A stretch of 53,349 bases of DNA from Mastigamoeba balamuthi (GCA_902651635.1 CACRSC010000078.1:119831-173179), one strand, 5' to 3'. Shown: positions 1-10,773, counted from the stretch's first letter. Notes: generated by a model not told the origin, from the sequence alone. Program-made: numbers and translations.

Positions 1-38
<38 letters not shown>
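1..38. repeat. C-run and (CT)n microsatellite
   Basis: The window opens with a run of C followed by about thirteen CT dinucleotides. It sits just upstream of the first recognisable exon of the SET-domain gene and probably lies in an intron of that gene, where it would also act as a pyrimidine tract. Confidence 0.9.
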
Positions 39-46
<8 letters not shown>

Positions 47-87
47 TGTGCGCTGACGACGGACGTGGGCACCCACTACCCCTGCAG

Positions 88-1184
88 GGCCAACTCGTAC
101 GCTGTCACAGAGGTGCCCTGCGACCCGGAGGAGTCGCTGGAGCAGATCAGGATCGCGCAGGCCGTCTACCCCTACGCCAGTCTCGTCAACCACGTGCGCT
201 GGCTTCTCCCCTGCCAGCAGAAGAGCAGCAGCACTGAGCCCCTTTCACGGGCAACAGTCGTGCTGCCCCAACACTGTGCTGCACTTCCGAGGCCGCGACA
301 TCGTCATCAGGTGAGTCCGCACCCCCCGCTGCTGCTCCTCACAGCCCCCCCCCCGCACCCCGGCAGGAGCGCCGTCGACGTGGCGGAGGGCCAGGAGCTG
401 TTCGGGTGCTACGGGCCCCACTGCGGCCACATGCCCCGGCGCCAGCGCCAGCGGGCCCTGCGCTCGCAGTACTTCTTCGACTGCCGCTGCCCCGCGTGCT
501 CCAGGCAACAGCTCGCCGCCCTCGCTCCCCCCTCCTGGCGTCCGGCTGCTGACCTGCAGTGCTCCCTCTCTCCCCCAGCGGCGAGAGCCTGGACGCGTAC
601 AGGTGCGTGCGGGAGGGCTGCGGCGGCTGCATCGCCGAGAGCGACGAGGGGTTCGCGTGCGCGTCGTGCGGGGCCCGCGTGGCCGACGAGCAGATGGCGG
701 TGCTCGTGGGGCGCCGCAGGCACTGCGCGCAGCTCTACGACCTCGCGGCCTCGCGCCGCGCGGCCCGCGACCTCGAGGGCGCGCGCTCCGCCCTCGCGCA
801 GTGCCTCGCGCTGCGCAAGTCGCTGCTCTCGCGCGACCACATGTGCGCAGGCCCTCCAAGCAACGTCGCGGGCACAAGCTGACGTGGCGCAGCGAGGTTG
901 CGCAGACGCACGACGCGATGGCGCGGGTGTGCAACGAGATGGGGGAGGCGGAGGAGGCGGCGAGGAGCTGCAGGGCGTCGGTGGAGGTGCTGGAGCGCAG
1001 GTACCCGCCCGGCAGCGTCGAGCTGGGCTACGAGTACCACAAGCTGGCCGGCCTGCTCGTCCTCAGCGGCGCGCCCCAGAGCGACGTCGCGCAGGCCGCG
1101 GGAAGGGCCGCAGCGCTTCTCTCGCTCGTCGACTCGCCCCTCGTCGACGAGCTGCGCTCCATGGCCTCTGGCGGGGCTCAGTGA
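88..1184 (+). CDS. SMYD-like SET-domain protein, 3' part
   Basis: This is the C-terminal part of a SET-domain lysine methyltransferase of the SMYD type; its 5' end lies outside the window. Best exons are 88–193, 258–310, 367–504, 579–842 and 893–1184. Splicing rebuilds the SET signature NHSCCPN followed by VLHF, then CYGP, then the post-SET cysteines CRCPAC. A second zinc-ribbon-like set of cysteines follows (C-x4-C-x2-C and C-x2-C). The helical tail to the stop resembles the TPR-like C-terminal domain of SMYD proteins. Family members methylate histones or cytosolic proteins using S-adenosylmethionine. Introns are 50–74 bases. The one at 505–578 needs a GC donor, because the reading frame changes across it. 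The exon start at 88 rests on a CAG acceptor. SMYD-type assignment is fairly sure; the substrate is unknown. Confidence 0.8.
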
Positions 1185-1713
1185 GGCCCCGAGACGGGTC
1201 GCGCGAGGAATCGATCACACAAACATCTGCAGTGACTGCCTTCTGCGCGAGTGTCCAGCGAAGGCGAGGGGTGGGGGGGTTGTCCGCCACCCCTCGCTGT
1301 CGTGATGCCCCTCCGTGCCTCCCCGTAGCCCTTACACCGCAAGACCGGCTCTCAGCATTTGTTACATTGGTGCTGGGCGTTCACACTTGCACGAGCAGGA
1401 GGAGCCTCTGGCCTGTCTGCCAAGCCCTGTGGGCACCTGTGGACAGCGCGGCACCTGAACCCCGGGTCTCCGCATTGGGGTTGTATTTCCGGCATTGGAC
1501 AGAAAGCAACACGGTGGCCGAGAACGACCGGATTAGCAACTCACTCAAAGTGGCCACTCTGCCTGAAGCGCAGCATTGCACTCACATTCTCCGTGGCTTC
1601 CTGTAATAGGCTTGCAGGACCTCGTTCTGAGAAGCTTCTCTGTTTTTTGCTCTGGCGATGCCTTGCCGAATCATCGCTTCATGCCGATTCTGACTGTCAC
1701 TGTTGCATTTGCA
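1185..1713. other. Intergenic, SMYD 3' flank to small gene A
   Basis: No gene is supported here. Open frames in this stretch start at non-ATG codons and show no family signal. It probably holds the SMYD 3' UTR and the promoter of the next gene. Confidence 0.5.
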
Positions 1714-1999
1714 ATGCAGAAGTCCGGGTGGGAAGGCAAGCACAGCTGCTTCTTCGGCGACGCCAGCCCGCGTGCCCCCAGGCACTGGAGCAGGAGAGGG
1801 TATCCGTGGGGCTTCAGTCCCTCCGTGGTGGAGGCACTGGCACGGGTGCGCAGCGTCTCATTGGCCCTCTTTGCTCTGCTTTCTGCCCCAGCACTCAGCT
1901 TTCTGCGGTTCAATTTCGCAGGCAGGAGTCAGGCCCGTGTTCCTGCCGAGGCCCAGGCCAGAGAAACCCTTCATAATGGATCCCGTGCCCGTGACCTAG
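1714..1999 (+). CDS. Small hypothetical protein A (69 aa), two exons
   Basis: I do not recognise this family. The gene is supported by close resemblance to a second copy at 4036–4322. Exons 1714–1845 and 1922–1999 (intron 76 bases, phase 0) encode 69 residues. Both copies begin with Met-Gln, share W-E-G near residue 6, the motif WGFSxSVVxxLAR just before the intron, and GVRPVxLPRP just after it. The intron lies at exactly the same place in both. The protein is basic, with no signal peptide or membrane segment. Start choice rests on the alignment of the two copies. A polyadenylation-type AATAAA follows 40 bases after the stop. Function is unknown. Confidence 0.6.
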
Positions 2000-2038
2000 C
2001 GTGAGCGAGCGAGCGCGGACGGGGAGGTGATCCCTCTC

Positions 2039-2044
2039 AATAAA
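2039..2044 (+). terminator. AATAAA polyadenylation signal
   Basis: A canonical AATAAA lies 40 bases downstream of the TAG stop of small gene A. It is the expected position for a eukaryotic 3'-end signal. Confidence 0.5.
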
Positions 2045-2515
2045 AACGTGGAGGGGGCAGAGCGAAATGGTTCCTCTGGCCCTTTTCTTCACGATGAGCC
2101 TCATTCTGTTTACTACGTACGACAGCGTAGTAAAGCGCTGAGAGGATAGGATGGCGCTTCCTCTTTCTCCTGCAGATTTGAACTCAGTACTACATGTTGC
2201 ACTGCTGTTTTAGGCATCGGGGATACCAGAGGTTATTCCGTCCGTGGCCTGACAGTTTTTCAGTCGCATGAACGGCTTTGAGAGGACCTGGTGTGCTTGG
2301 CCCTCTGTCGAAACCCGCGTGCTTCTCTGGGCAGCCGGCTCCAGTCGTGCAGGGACCGACGGAGCGAGAGCCCTCTTTGCGCTCGTGGCAAGACGGCAGG
2401 GCTACAGCACTAGTTGCATGTTCTGAGTTTTTTCCTTCTCTCGGAGAAGTATCTCGATTATCGGTTGCCAGTGCAATTGAATCCTCTTCGTGTGGGGGTC
2501 TTCGAGCAGAATTCA
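2045..2515. other. Intergenic upstream of the F-box-like gene
   Basis: No gene is supported. The stretch probably contains the promoter and 5' leader of the gene starting at 2516; a CAG just before the start could be a leader-intron acceptor. Confidence 0.4.
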
Positions 2516-3577
2516 ATGCCGCGGAGAGTGAAGAAGCGCTCTTGCGTGAACCGCGGAGCTGTGTGCGACGAGGTGGCGCTGATCGTGCTGTTCTCGCAGG
2601 CCCATCTCTTCAGCTTCCCGGACATCTGGCGCCTCAGGCTCGTCAGCCGTGCGTGGCGCCGGGCCATCGAGTCTTCTGGCGTCCTCTCGTCGCACATCGC
2701 GCAGAGGAGGCGCATCTCGCGGCTGCATAACAGCGGTCTTAGTGCCGAGGGCCTCAGGGATCTCCTCCTCGTGGACCACATAGTCGAGGTCGTCCGCGCC
2801 AGCGAGAGCAAAGGCTTGTGCACCTCGAGCGTGCAGGCGTCCCTCCGCCTGTTCCGCATGGCGGACACGCTGCGCAGGCTGGCCCTCGCGGCTGCCACTG
2901 CCGCGTGCTCGGTGCTGGGCCCGATCGAGGTCACCGACACAATGGAGCGCATCTATGGCCATCAGACTGCAGGCCCCTCCGTGATCGCCCTGACAGCGCT
3001 CGCCATCGCCCGTGCAGCTGCAGAGCTCGTGTCGGGGCCCACGAGGTACGCAGCGCGGCCCATTAAGATCGCCATTATTGAGTGTAGTTCGGGCGGGCGC
3101 TGCATCGAGTGCCTCGGGGGCGACGGGCCGCTCCTCGTGGTGCCTCCGGGCACCTCCTGCCACATGTGCCGCAAGGCACTCGAGAGGTCGTTCGGGGTGT
3201 TTGCCAGGGTCTGCAGGATAGCCGAGGCCAGGGACGCCTGGGGGATCGAGCTGGTGACCGCGGAGACAGGAGTGCTGCCCCTCTCGTATTACAACAGCCT
3301 TGAGGAGCCTCGGGAGCAGCACCTGTGGATCGGCATGCTGCTGTTCCGCAAGAGCGTTGCCGACCTGGCAGGCGTGAAGGTCTACGGCAATGAGGGAAAC
3401 CACGGTGTGGACCTCCAGAGGAAGTGCGTTCGGATGCCCTGGGACCACTTCAACTCCAGGCTCGACGCGCTGGCGAAATCTCCTCAGGGCACAGAGGAGG
3501 TAAAGAGAGCCTCCAAGACCTCCAAGCAGCACTGCCCTGCACTCGTGTTCACCGAAGAGAGGGATGAGAGCTCTTGA
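2516..3577 (+). CDS. F-box-like protein (353 aa)
   Basis: A single uninterrupted frame of 353 codons starts at the ATG at 2516. Residues about 17–60 look like an F-box: a hydrophobic helix, a leucine/phenylalanine-rich turn ending in LRLVSRAWRRAI, which is the usual F-box C-terminal helix. F-box proteins bind Skp1 in SCF ubiquitin ligases and choose substrates with the rest of the chain. The remainder (60–353) is not a recognisable LRR or WD repeat region. It contains two CxxC pairs about 22 residues apart near residues 198–224, which could bind zinc. The tail is lysine- and serine-rich. The gene lies between the two copies of the small paralogous gene, so the three may have duplicated or moved together. 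Substrate and partners are unknown. Confidence 0.65.
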   Translation: MPRRVKKRSCVNRGAVCDEVALIVLFSQAHLFSFPDIWRLRLVSRAWRRAIESSGVLSSHIAQRRRISRLHNSGLSAEGLRDLLLVDHIVEVVRASESKGLCTSSVQASLRLFRMADTLRRLALAAATAACSVLGPIEVTDTMERIYGHQTAGPSVIALTALAIARAAAELVSGPTRYAARPIKIAIIECSSGGRCIECLGGDGPLLVVPPGTSCHMCRKALERSFGVFARVCRIAEARDAWGIELVTAETGVLPLSYYNSLEEPREQHLWIGMLLFRKSVADLAGVKVYGNEGNHGVDLQRKCVRMPWDHFNSRLDALAKSPQGTEEVKRASKTSKQHCPALVFTEERDESS

Positions 3578-4035
3578 CCACGGCCGGGAAGGCAACCGGA
3601 AGACGAGGGAGTATTGGCTGACGGGGCCGACAGAGAGCAGCTCAAAGCACCCCAGAGGTTAGGCGCAATGGCAGCGCAGCTCAGTTGCCACTCTGTGGAC
3701 TTTAGTTGCACACGCGGCTCACCGTTTCTGGCAACGGAGACACGCAGACCAATTCCGCTGGCTGATTTTCTTTGTCCTGCGACTCCACGCCGGTCGCGTC
3801 TTTGCGGACTCCACCGTCTCGCACGCGTCGTGTAGAGTAGGAGCACACGCACGGGACAGCCTGGTCGAGCCCCGAAAGCCCGTGCTCAATTGCCGTGTTT
3901 GGCGCTGCGTCGGCGGCCCTTTTCTGAGAACATTCCGGGGCGGGTCCGTTTCTCTCGGGCCGAGCCGGAACCGGACCCCGAGACCTGCCTGTTGTATTTT
4001 TGCAGAGGCTCGTCTGGCTGGAGGGGTCCGCGGCC
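3578..4035. other. Intergenic before small gene B
   Basis: No gene is supported in this stretch. A possible 3' splice site (TTTTTGCAG) ends near 4007, just before gene B, which hints at an untranslated leader intron. Confidence 0.4.
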
Positions 4036-4322
4036 ATGCAGGACGCCGAGTGGGAGGGCAGCGACCAGAGCCCGCACGAGCCCCGCAGCAGGCGCGGCAA
4101 CTCGGCGTGGGGCTTCAGCGACAGCGTCGTGGCCTCGCTGGCGCGGGTGCGGCCGTGGCGACCCCGAGGGGGGGGGGGGGGGCACCTTCTCCCCTCTCCC
4201 TTCCTTCCTCACTCGCTGCGAACCGACGCCAGGACGGGGTGAGGCCTGTGCTGCTCCCGCGGCCCCTGCCAGACGCTGCGGTGTGGTCCACGCGCGAGGC
4301 CTCGGACCCCGCGGGTCTGTAA
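4036..4322 (+). CDS. Small hypothetical protein B (66 aa), paralogue of A
   Basis: Second copy of the unknown small-protein family. Exons 4036–4146 and 4233–4322 encode 66 residues, with a phase-0 intron of 86 bases that contains a long G run. It shares with copy A the Met-Gln start, W-E-G, WGFSxSVVxxLAR immediately before the intron and GVRPVxLPRP immediately after. The middle of exon 1 is about eight residues shorter than in copy A, and the C-terminal tails differ. The protein is short, arginine-rich and lacks a signal peptide. The conserved blocks straddling the intron argue that the pair is under selection. No function can be given. Confidence 0.6.
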
Positions 4323-4876
4323 GGACAGCGAGGCGAGAGGGGGCTGCCCCGGAGAGGGGAGATCGCGGGATCGAACAGAGAGAAGCCAACAGCGCGAAGA
4401 AGAGCGATTGGGGGGAGCACGAGCCCTTCCTGCTGTGCTCCGGTGATTCCACAAGGGGCGGAATACACAGACAGCCAAAGCCTTCGTTCTACCCTGTCGC
4501 GGCATCCTCCTCCTGTTCGACAACGAAGAGAGCCGTTCAACTAAATTGCGATTCGCCCTCGTCCACGGAGGCACCGAATTCGATGGAGGGATCGAGAGCT
4601 CGAGTGGCTCTGTGGCTCTGTTGCTGGCCACTCATGTGACACCACACCGCCATTGGGTGGCCTCCGCAAACGAGCAGAGCAGTGATATTGTTGATATCTT
4701 TCCCCCTCCCCGCCGAATTTCAAGTAACGGCGACGTTGGCGGATGCTGTTCTCGTAACGTTACTATACTCGGCACGCATCCAAAACAGCACCGCTCGCGA
4801 TCCCTCGGCCACAACATACCAACGACAGAGCCCATCCCTCAAGCCACCCCGGGGGAGCCACTGCAGACCAGCAGCC
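4323..4876. other. Intergenic upstream of the SAM-domain gene
   Basis: No coding feature is supported. The region includes the 5' leader of the next gene; the ATG at 4877 has an excellent context (GCAGCCATGG). Confidence 0.45.
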
Positions 4877-6417
4877 ATGGCCATCGACATGTTCCTGTTC
4901 CTCTACGCCGAGGGGTCGCAGCGCCCCATCGTCCTCGACGTGCTCGCCTGGTCGTGGGGCGCCAGCTCCTCCGACTGCAGGGGCCGCCGGCGCAGGCGCA
5001 ACGCAGCCGCAGTGCCACCCGCCGACTCGCAGAAGCCCGCCAAGCGCCAGCGCCCCGCTGACGACGCCGAAGAGTTCGAAGGTGCGCACGGGGTTCAAAT
5101 TCATCAATTCAATCTCCCGTCCGTAACTCGGAACCGGAGGCCCTTCCCGGCCCCTGCACCCGCGGGGTGGCTTGGAGGGTCGGCCGGGGCACGTAATCGC
5201 GCGCTGCCGCTGCGACCCGAGGGCCTGACTGACGTCTGTGGCCCCGCCGCGCAGTGAAGGGCCTCACGCCCAGCGAGTGGTCGTGCAGCGACGTCTCGCG
5301 GTGGCTCGAGTACGTGGGCCTCGGGGCCCTGGCGCCCGCCCTCGCTGCTGCGCGCGTGGACGGCGAGGTGCTGCTGGCCCTCGGCGGCGCGGAGCTCAAG
5401 GAGGCCGGTGTCGCCCAGCTGGGCGCCCGCAAGAAGCTGCTCGCCCGCGTGGCGGAGCTCAGCGCCCGCGGGCTCGACGAGCAGCCGCCCCGCGAGGCCG
5501 CGGACGAGGCCCTCGACGTGCGGACCGACTGCAACGACCTCAGCGCGACGTGCTACATGGGCGCGCAGCTCTACCGCGGCTGCCTGCTGCCGCTGCTGAC
5601 GGGCGCCCGCCTGGACCGCGCGGCCGTCGTCTGCTACACGTCGGCCCGCGAGCAGCGCTACGGCGGCGGCCGCGACGACGACGACGACGGCTCCGTGCCG
5701 CGCGGCACGCCGTACATGGCCCTCGAGCTGCACGGCTCGCGCGTGACGAGCGTCTCGACGGGCGGCAGCGGCGGGGAGGACCGGCTGACGGCCAACGTGA
5801 CGCTCAGCTTCGAGCGCCTGCGGACGCACCTCCTGGCGCTGCAGGACTGCCGCAAGGACGTCGACCTCCTCGCCAGCTGCCTGGACGTCCCCGACGACCA
5901 GCTCGAGCTCTTCAAGGCCGCCGTCCGCCTCGCCGCCCAGAAGAAGAAGAAGCCGCAGGGCGAGCAGCACGGGGACAGCGCCGAGGCCGGCGACGGCGAC
6001 GGCGATGACGTGGCGGAACAGGGGGCGCCGAGCCCGAGCCTGCTGGACATAGCGCCGGGGATGACAGTGGACCACAAGAAGGGCTGCAAGGCCAAGTTCG
6101 TGCAGTGGGGCGGGGCGCTCAACTGGTCGACGGCGACGCACCGCGTGAGCGCAAATTCAATTGCTTTGCCGCTTTTCTTCGCGTCTCTTCTGGGCTGACG
6201 GACAACGCTCGGCACGCAGATCTTCCCGGACGAGTTCAGGCAGGCGGTGAGGACGACGCTGCTGGCGCAGAAGCGCGGGGAGTCGCCCGTGTCGATGCTC
6301 AACCCGACGGTTCTGCAGAACGTGTTCGCGGTGCTCAGCACGTCTTACACGGCCAACCCGCTGGCCCAGTGGCCCTACCCCAACCCCTCGGCCATCGCCC
6401 ACGACGAACACCACTAA
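4877..6417 (+). CDS. SAM-domain protein (430 aa), three exons
   Basis: Exons 4877–5081, 5255–6144 and 6220–6417 join in frame to a 430-residue protein. A short hydrophobic N-terminus is followed by basic patches (GRRRRRN, KRQRP) that look like nuclear localisation signals. Residues about 72–138 form a sterile alpha motif: W-S-x-x-D-V-x-x-W-L at the start, then an internal Leu/Gly-rich helix, then K-K-L-L. SAM domains mediate protein–protein, RNA or lipid contacts. The rest (140–430) has an acidic run near 205 and a lysine run near 300 but no family I recognise; the last exon ends with a proline- and histidine-rich tail. Introns have GTGCG and GTGAG donors. The architecture suggests a nuclear scaffold or transcription cofactor, which is inference only. 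Confidence 0.75.
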
Positions 6418-6831
6418 CGCACCGGCGACCCTACAGAGAACACCGGAAAGCCAAAAGAAACGGGCATCAGAAACGCCGTGAATTGTTGAAAGAGCCCTCC
6501 TGTTATTTCCTTCCTGTTTCGCCATTCCTCCGCCGTTTTTGCGCGCTTCAGCCGCGACTCCGCTCGGTCTCGCACGTTGACGGGCCACTGCAGAGGCCGA
6601 GTCACGTGCTCGCCCGCCGTTGTTGCATCCCTTGCAGTTGTTTTGCCAGTTGTGAGCGCGTTTACTCGCCGTGCTCGTCTGACTGCAAGAAAAGTGAAGG
6701 AACCGTTGACCCAACGGCCCCTGCCCGCTCCGACCAGAGGTGCACGACTTTTCAGTTGAACACCTCCCCCTCAAAACGCGCACCGGTTGACCTCTCGATC
6801 ATTACACAACGAGCAACGGCACTCTGAGCGA
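6418..6831. other. Intergenic upstream of GH62 copy 1
   Basis: No gene is supported. Unlike GH62 copies 2 and 3, this upstream region lacks the shared promoter boxes seen at 8672–8741 and 10647–10717. Confidence 0.4.
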
Positions 6832-7918
6832 ATGAGAGCAGCAATTTGCCTGGTGCTTGCCTGCGCCGCTGCCTCGGTGCTGGGGCGCGGCCCCGTGACG
6901 CTGCCCAACACGTGGTCGTGGACCAGCACCCCCGTCCTCGTCGACCTCAAGCACGACGCGGCGCACCGCGACGTCCGTAGCGTCAAGGACCCCACGGTCG
7001 TGTTCTCCAACGGCGTCTACCACGTCGTGGCCTCGATCTTCACGTCGACGGGCTACAGCATGGTCTACTTCAACTTCACCAACCCCGACAGGGCCAACGC
7101 GGCCCCCTGGTACTTCCTCGACCGCACCGCGGGCTTCGGGGGCTACAAGTGTGCGCCGCAGCTGTTCTACTTCGCGCCCCAGGGGCTCTGGTACCTCATC
7201 TTCCAGTCGCCGTGGCCCACGTACTCGACCAACAAGAACCCTGGAAACCCCAAGGGCTGGTCGGCCCCCAAGACGTTCTTCACCGCCATGCCCAACAAGG
7301 CCATCGACTTCTGGATCATCTGCGACGACGTTGAGTGCCACATGTTCTTCTCCAACGACAACGGCGACTGGTTCCGCACGTGGACGCGCAAGGAGTGGTT
7401 CCCCAGCGGCTGGTCGGGGCAGTTCGTGCCGACTCTGCACTCGCAGAACATGTTCGAGTACTACGAGGCCTCGTGGGTGTACAGGCTGACGACGCAGAAG
7501 CTCTACCTCGCCGGCATCGAGGGCATGGGCTCCGACGGCCAGCGCTACTACCAGACCTTCACGGCGCCTACGCTGGGGGGCCGCTGGACGCCGCTGACGA
7601 GGGACTTCGCGAGCAGCCGCAACGTACACTTCCCCAGGGGCGCGTGGACCAAGTCGATCAGCCACGGCGAGCTGATCAGGGCGACACCCGACGAGAGGAT
7701 GATGCTCAACCCCTGCAACATCCGCTTCCTCTACCAGGGCACCTCCCCGTACCATGACGTGAGCAGACAGCCCTCCCACTTTACCCCTTCTCCTGGGGAT
7801 GGCTTCGGTACTTACGCAGATGCGTTGGGGGTAACATCTGCAGCCCAAGATCAAGTACGACAACATCCCGTACAAGCTGGGTCTGCTGACGTCGACGACG
7901 AGGATCCACGGTTGCTAG
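6832..7918 (+). CDS. Secreted GH62 alpha-L-arabinofuranosidase, copy 1
   Basis: Exons 6832–7758 and 7844–7918 encode 333 residues. A signal peptide (about residues 1–18) suggests secretion. The mature chain matches glycoside hydrolase family 62, enzymes that remove arabinofuranosyl side chains from xylan or arabinan through a five-bladed beta-propeller. The three acidic residues expected at the active site are visible: Asp53 in VKDPTVVF, Asp159 in DFWIICDD, and Glu212 in YEASWVY. Other family hallmarks are YKCAPQLFYFAPQ, SHGELIR and DPC/NPC-x-I-RFLYQG. No carbohydrate-binding module is attached. The phase-0 intron just before the last 24 residues is shared by all three tandem copies. An amoeba grazing on plant detritus could use it to degrade hemicellulose; the substrate is inferred. 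Confidence 0.88.
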
Positions 7919-8800
7919 AGCCTCCCGCGCTCTCTAGCTCTCTCCCCCTCTCTCCTGCTCCTCTGCACGACGCTGAGCTGAGCTCCCATCTGCACACTGA
8001 GAAACATGTCCAAATAACGAAGAGTTGCAGCAACGGCCGCGTCCCTATTGGTGGACAGCTGCCGCGTGCACTCACCCATATGACGATACGCATGCGATCC
8101 CTCTCTACAGAGGGAGATGATGTGATGCACATACAGCTGCGGAGCCCTGAAGAGAAAGGCATGCAAGAGGGTCACCTGGGATTCTGCGTGTTGCGCGAAT
8201 GACGACGCCGTGTCTGCACGCGAGACACGGAGCCTGCAGCGCACGCGATCCGCGCACGCCACTTGGCATATCAGCAGTAGAAGATGCGGATGGTTGTCGG
8301 TCTGCACTGACCAAAGAACACAAACACACCAAAATGCGTTAATCGCAGTACTATTTCGTAAGTCCTGCAGCTTGCGGGTCAAACACGTGAGCAACACCTG
8401 AGGCGCATCTTCCGCAGCACGCAGGCCCGGGGGCCCGCAGCGACTGTCACGCCGCGCAGGCCATGCAAGCGTATCTGTCTCAACAGCCCAGGGCCATCAA
8501 CCTCCCCGGAGTCCGCCTGTGCTCTGTGCTATAGCAATGTGAGAGCCTTTGAGCTGCAATCTTGGGAGGGCGACCCGTCTATCCAACGTGGTGCCGCCCT
8601 GCATCTCTGCTGGCACGCATTGGCTCTCCACTTTCGCTGATTTTTCCTGTGTACGTTGGCGCGAACGTCAGCGGATAATCAAAATGCACAAACGGCGCCT
8701 GCCCACTTTGACGCGTCGTCAGTGGCTTTTCTGTTGATCTCCTGGGTCGTAGTCCTCAATCAGTCACCAACTGCAGTGTCTTTTCTATATCCATCAGAGA
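7919..8800. other. Intergenic between GH62 copies 1 and 2
   Basis: No gene is supported. A perfect 8-bp hairpin (CCGTGTCT … AGACACGG, 8208–8230, 7-base loop) lies in the middle; it may be chance. The last 130 bases carry the promoter-like boxes listed separately. Confidence 0.45.
8672..8741 (+). promoter_or_regulatory. Shared upstream boxes of GH62 copy 2
   Basis: CGGATAATCAA (8672–8682) and GTCAGTGGCTTTTCTGTTG (from 8718, continuing ATCTC) recur upstream of copy 3 in the same order and spacing, ending 60 bases before the ATG here and 57 there. Flanking sequence is much less alike, so these look like kept control elements or remnants of a recent duplication. Confidence 0.45.
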
Positions 8801-9894
8801 ATGAGACCAGCCCACCTCGTGCTCGCCTGCTGTGCCGCTGCCTCGGTGCTCGCCGCCGGCCCAGTCACGCTGCCCAACACGTGGTCGTGGACCAGCAGCC
8901 CAGTCCTCGTCGACCTCAAGAGCGACGCGGCGCACGCCGTCAAGAGCGTCAAGGACCCAACGGTCGTGTTCTCCAACGGCGTCTACCACGTCGTGGCCTC
9001 GATCTTCACGTCGACGGGCTACAGCATGGTCTACTTCAACTTCACCAACCCCGACAGGGCCAACGCGGCCCCCTGGTACTTCCTCGACCGCACCGCGGGC
9101 TTCGGGGACTACAAATGCGCGCCGCAGCTGTTCTACTTCGCGCCCCAGGGGCTCTGGTACCTCATCTTCCAGTCGCCGTGGCCCACGTACTCGACCAACA
9201 AGAACCCCGGCAACCCCAAGGGCTGGTCGGTCCCCAAGACGTTCTTCACCGCCATGCCCAACAAGGCCCTGGACTTCTGGATCATCTGCGACGACACCAA
9301 CTGCCACATGTTCTGCTCGGATGACAACGGCGGCTGGTTCCGCACGTCCACCCTCAAGAGCGCGTTCCCGGGCGGCTGGTCGGGGCGATTCACGACTGTG
9401 CTCAAGTCGCAGAACAAGTTTGACTACTATGAGGCCTCGTGGGTGTACAGGCTGACGACGCAGCAGCTCTATGTCGCCGGCATCGAGGGCATGGGCTCCG
9501 ACGGCCAGCGCTACTACCAGACCTTCACGTCGTCATCGCTGTCGGGGAGCTGGACGCCGCTGACGAAGGAGTTCGCGAGCAGCAGGAACGTCGTATTCCC
9601 CTCGGGCGTGTGGACCAGGTCGATCAGCCACGGCGAGCTGATCAGGGCGACTCCCGATGAGAGGATGCTGCTCAACCCCTGCAACATCCGCTTCCTCTAC
9701 CAGGGCACCTCCCCGCACCTGGATGTGAGCAAACTGACTCCCTTTCCTCGCACCTCCGCTCTCTGAGAATGGGATTTCCCCCGTACTTACGAAAGCGGGT
9801 TGTTGTGGGATCATTGCAGCCAAAGATCAAGTACGACGCTATCCCGTACAAGTTGGGCCTGCTGACGTCGACGACGAGGATCCCCGGCTGCTAG
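8801..9894 (+). CDS. Secreted GH62 alpha-L-arabinofuranosidase, copy 2
   Basis: Exons 8801–9724 and 9820–9894 encode 332 residues. It has the same layout as copy 1: signal peptide (1–19), catalytic candidates Asp52, Asp158 and Glu211, and a conserved C-terminal 24-residue second exon ending in Gly-Cys. It differs from copy 1 mostly at surface-type positions (for instance ALDFWIICDDTNCHMF and the loop after FRTSTLKS), so both are probably functional but diverged. The intron between the exons has the same position and phase. The upstream region shares two boxes with copy 3, implying that these two may be co-regulated, for example by substrate. Family assignment is firm, exact linkage specificity is not. 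Confidence 0.88.
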
Positions 9895-10773
9895 AGCCCC
9901 TCCCCTGCTCTCCGGTGCTCCAGCGCTCGCCTGCTCCTGTGTGACTGCGCTGAGCTCCCTCTGCACACAGAAATCTGTCCAATGTACATAATGGCGAAGA
10001 GTTGCAGCCACGGGCGCGTCCGGAGATGGCTCTCTTCTGCCATGTGAGCACAAGATATCTTATCTTGGGAGATGGTGCACAGTCCTATGAGGAAGCCGGA
10101 AGAGGCTGCGATCTGGTGGCGGTGCCGCTGGTCAGGAGATGCCAGAACTTGCAGAACAAGGGTATCGCGTCGGCCTCCTGAGGTACGTACTCACGAGAAT
10201 TGTTACGTGCCAGTTACGGTCCGGTGGTTTGTACAGGAACGAGTGCACAACTGAGCTGTTATGCCGAAAAACTCAGTTGTGTGTGTACGCATTCGTGAGA
10301 GCTGAGGACAAGAGCAAGAATGTATGGATGGAGCCCATTGTTGCTGCTTTGAGAACTGGTGCACCATTTGGCCTGTGATGGGCTGAGCATCTGGCCGATC
10401 GATGGCACTCGCAGGCACGGGGGCCAACAGCTGTCGCCAGACCACGCATATTAACTTCCCTTAGTGGCACCAGCAGTCTAGCGCCATCAGCACACTCCTC
10501 AGGATCCACAGTATGGGTTTCTCTTGTGTTATCTGAAATGCCGTTTGGCAGCGAGTTTTATTATCCTTTCACCCAGATATCGCTCTTAACGCGTTGCCCG
10601 ATCGAGAACCTTTAGCAGTACAGCTGTGATACTGGCTTGAACCTAACGGATAATCAACGCGTACTAACGACCACTGCCTCTTTAAGACACAATGTCAGTG
10701 GATTTTCTGTTGATCTCTCTGTCCTCATAAGCCTCCACTAGCAAGCAAGCTGGCTTTCTTATTACACCACAGA
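9895..10773. other. Intergenic between GH62 copies 2 and 3
   Basis: No gene is supported. Open frames are short and show no recognisable domain; the final 130 bases hold the copy-3 promoter-like boxes. Confidence 0.45.
10647..10717 (+). promoter_or_regulatory. Shared upstream boxes of GH62 copy 3
   Basis: CGGATAATCAA at 10647–10657 and GTCAGTGGATTTTCTGTTG starting at 10694 match the boxes upstream of copy 2 with almost the same spacing to each other and to the start codon. Confidence 0.45.

Noticed and set aside
65-1606. A single 513-codon frame covering the SMYD gene
   Set aside because: The SET and post-SET motifs need several frame changes at introns; the continuous frame is low-complexity outside them.
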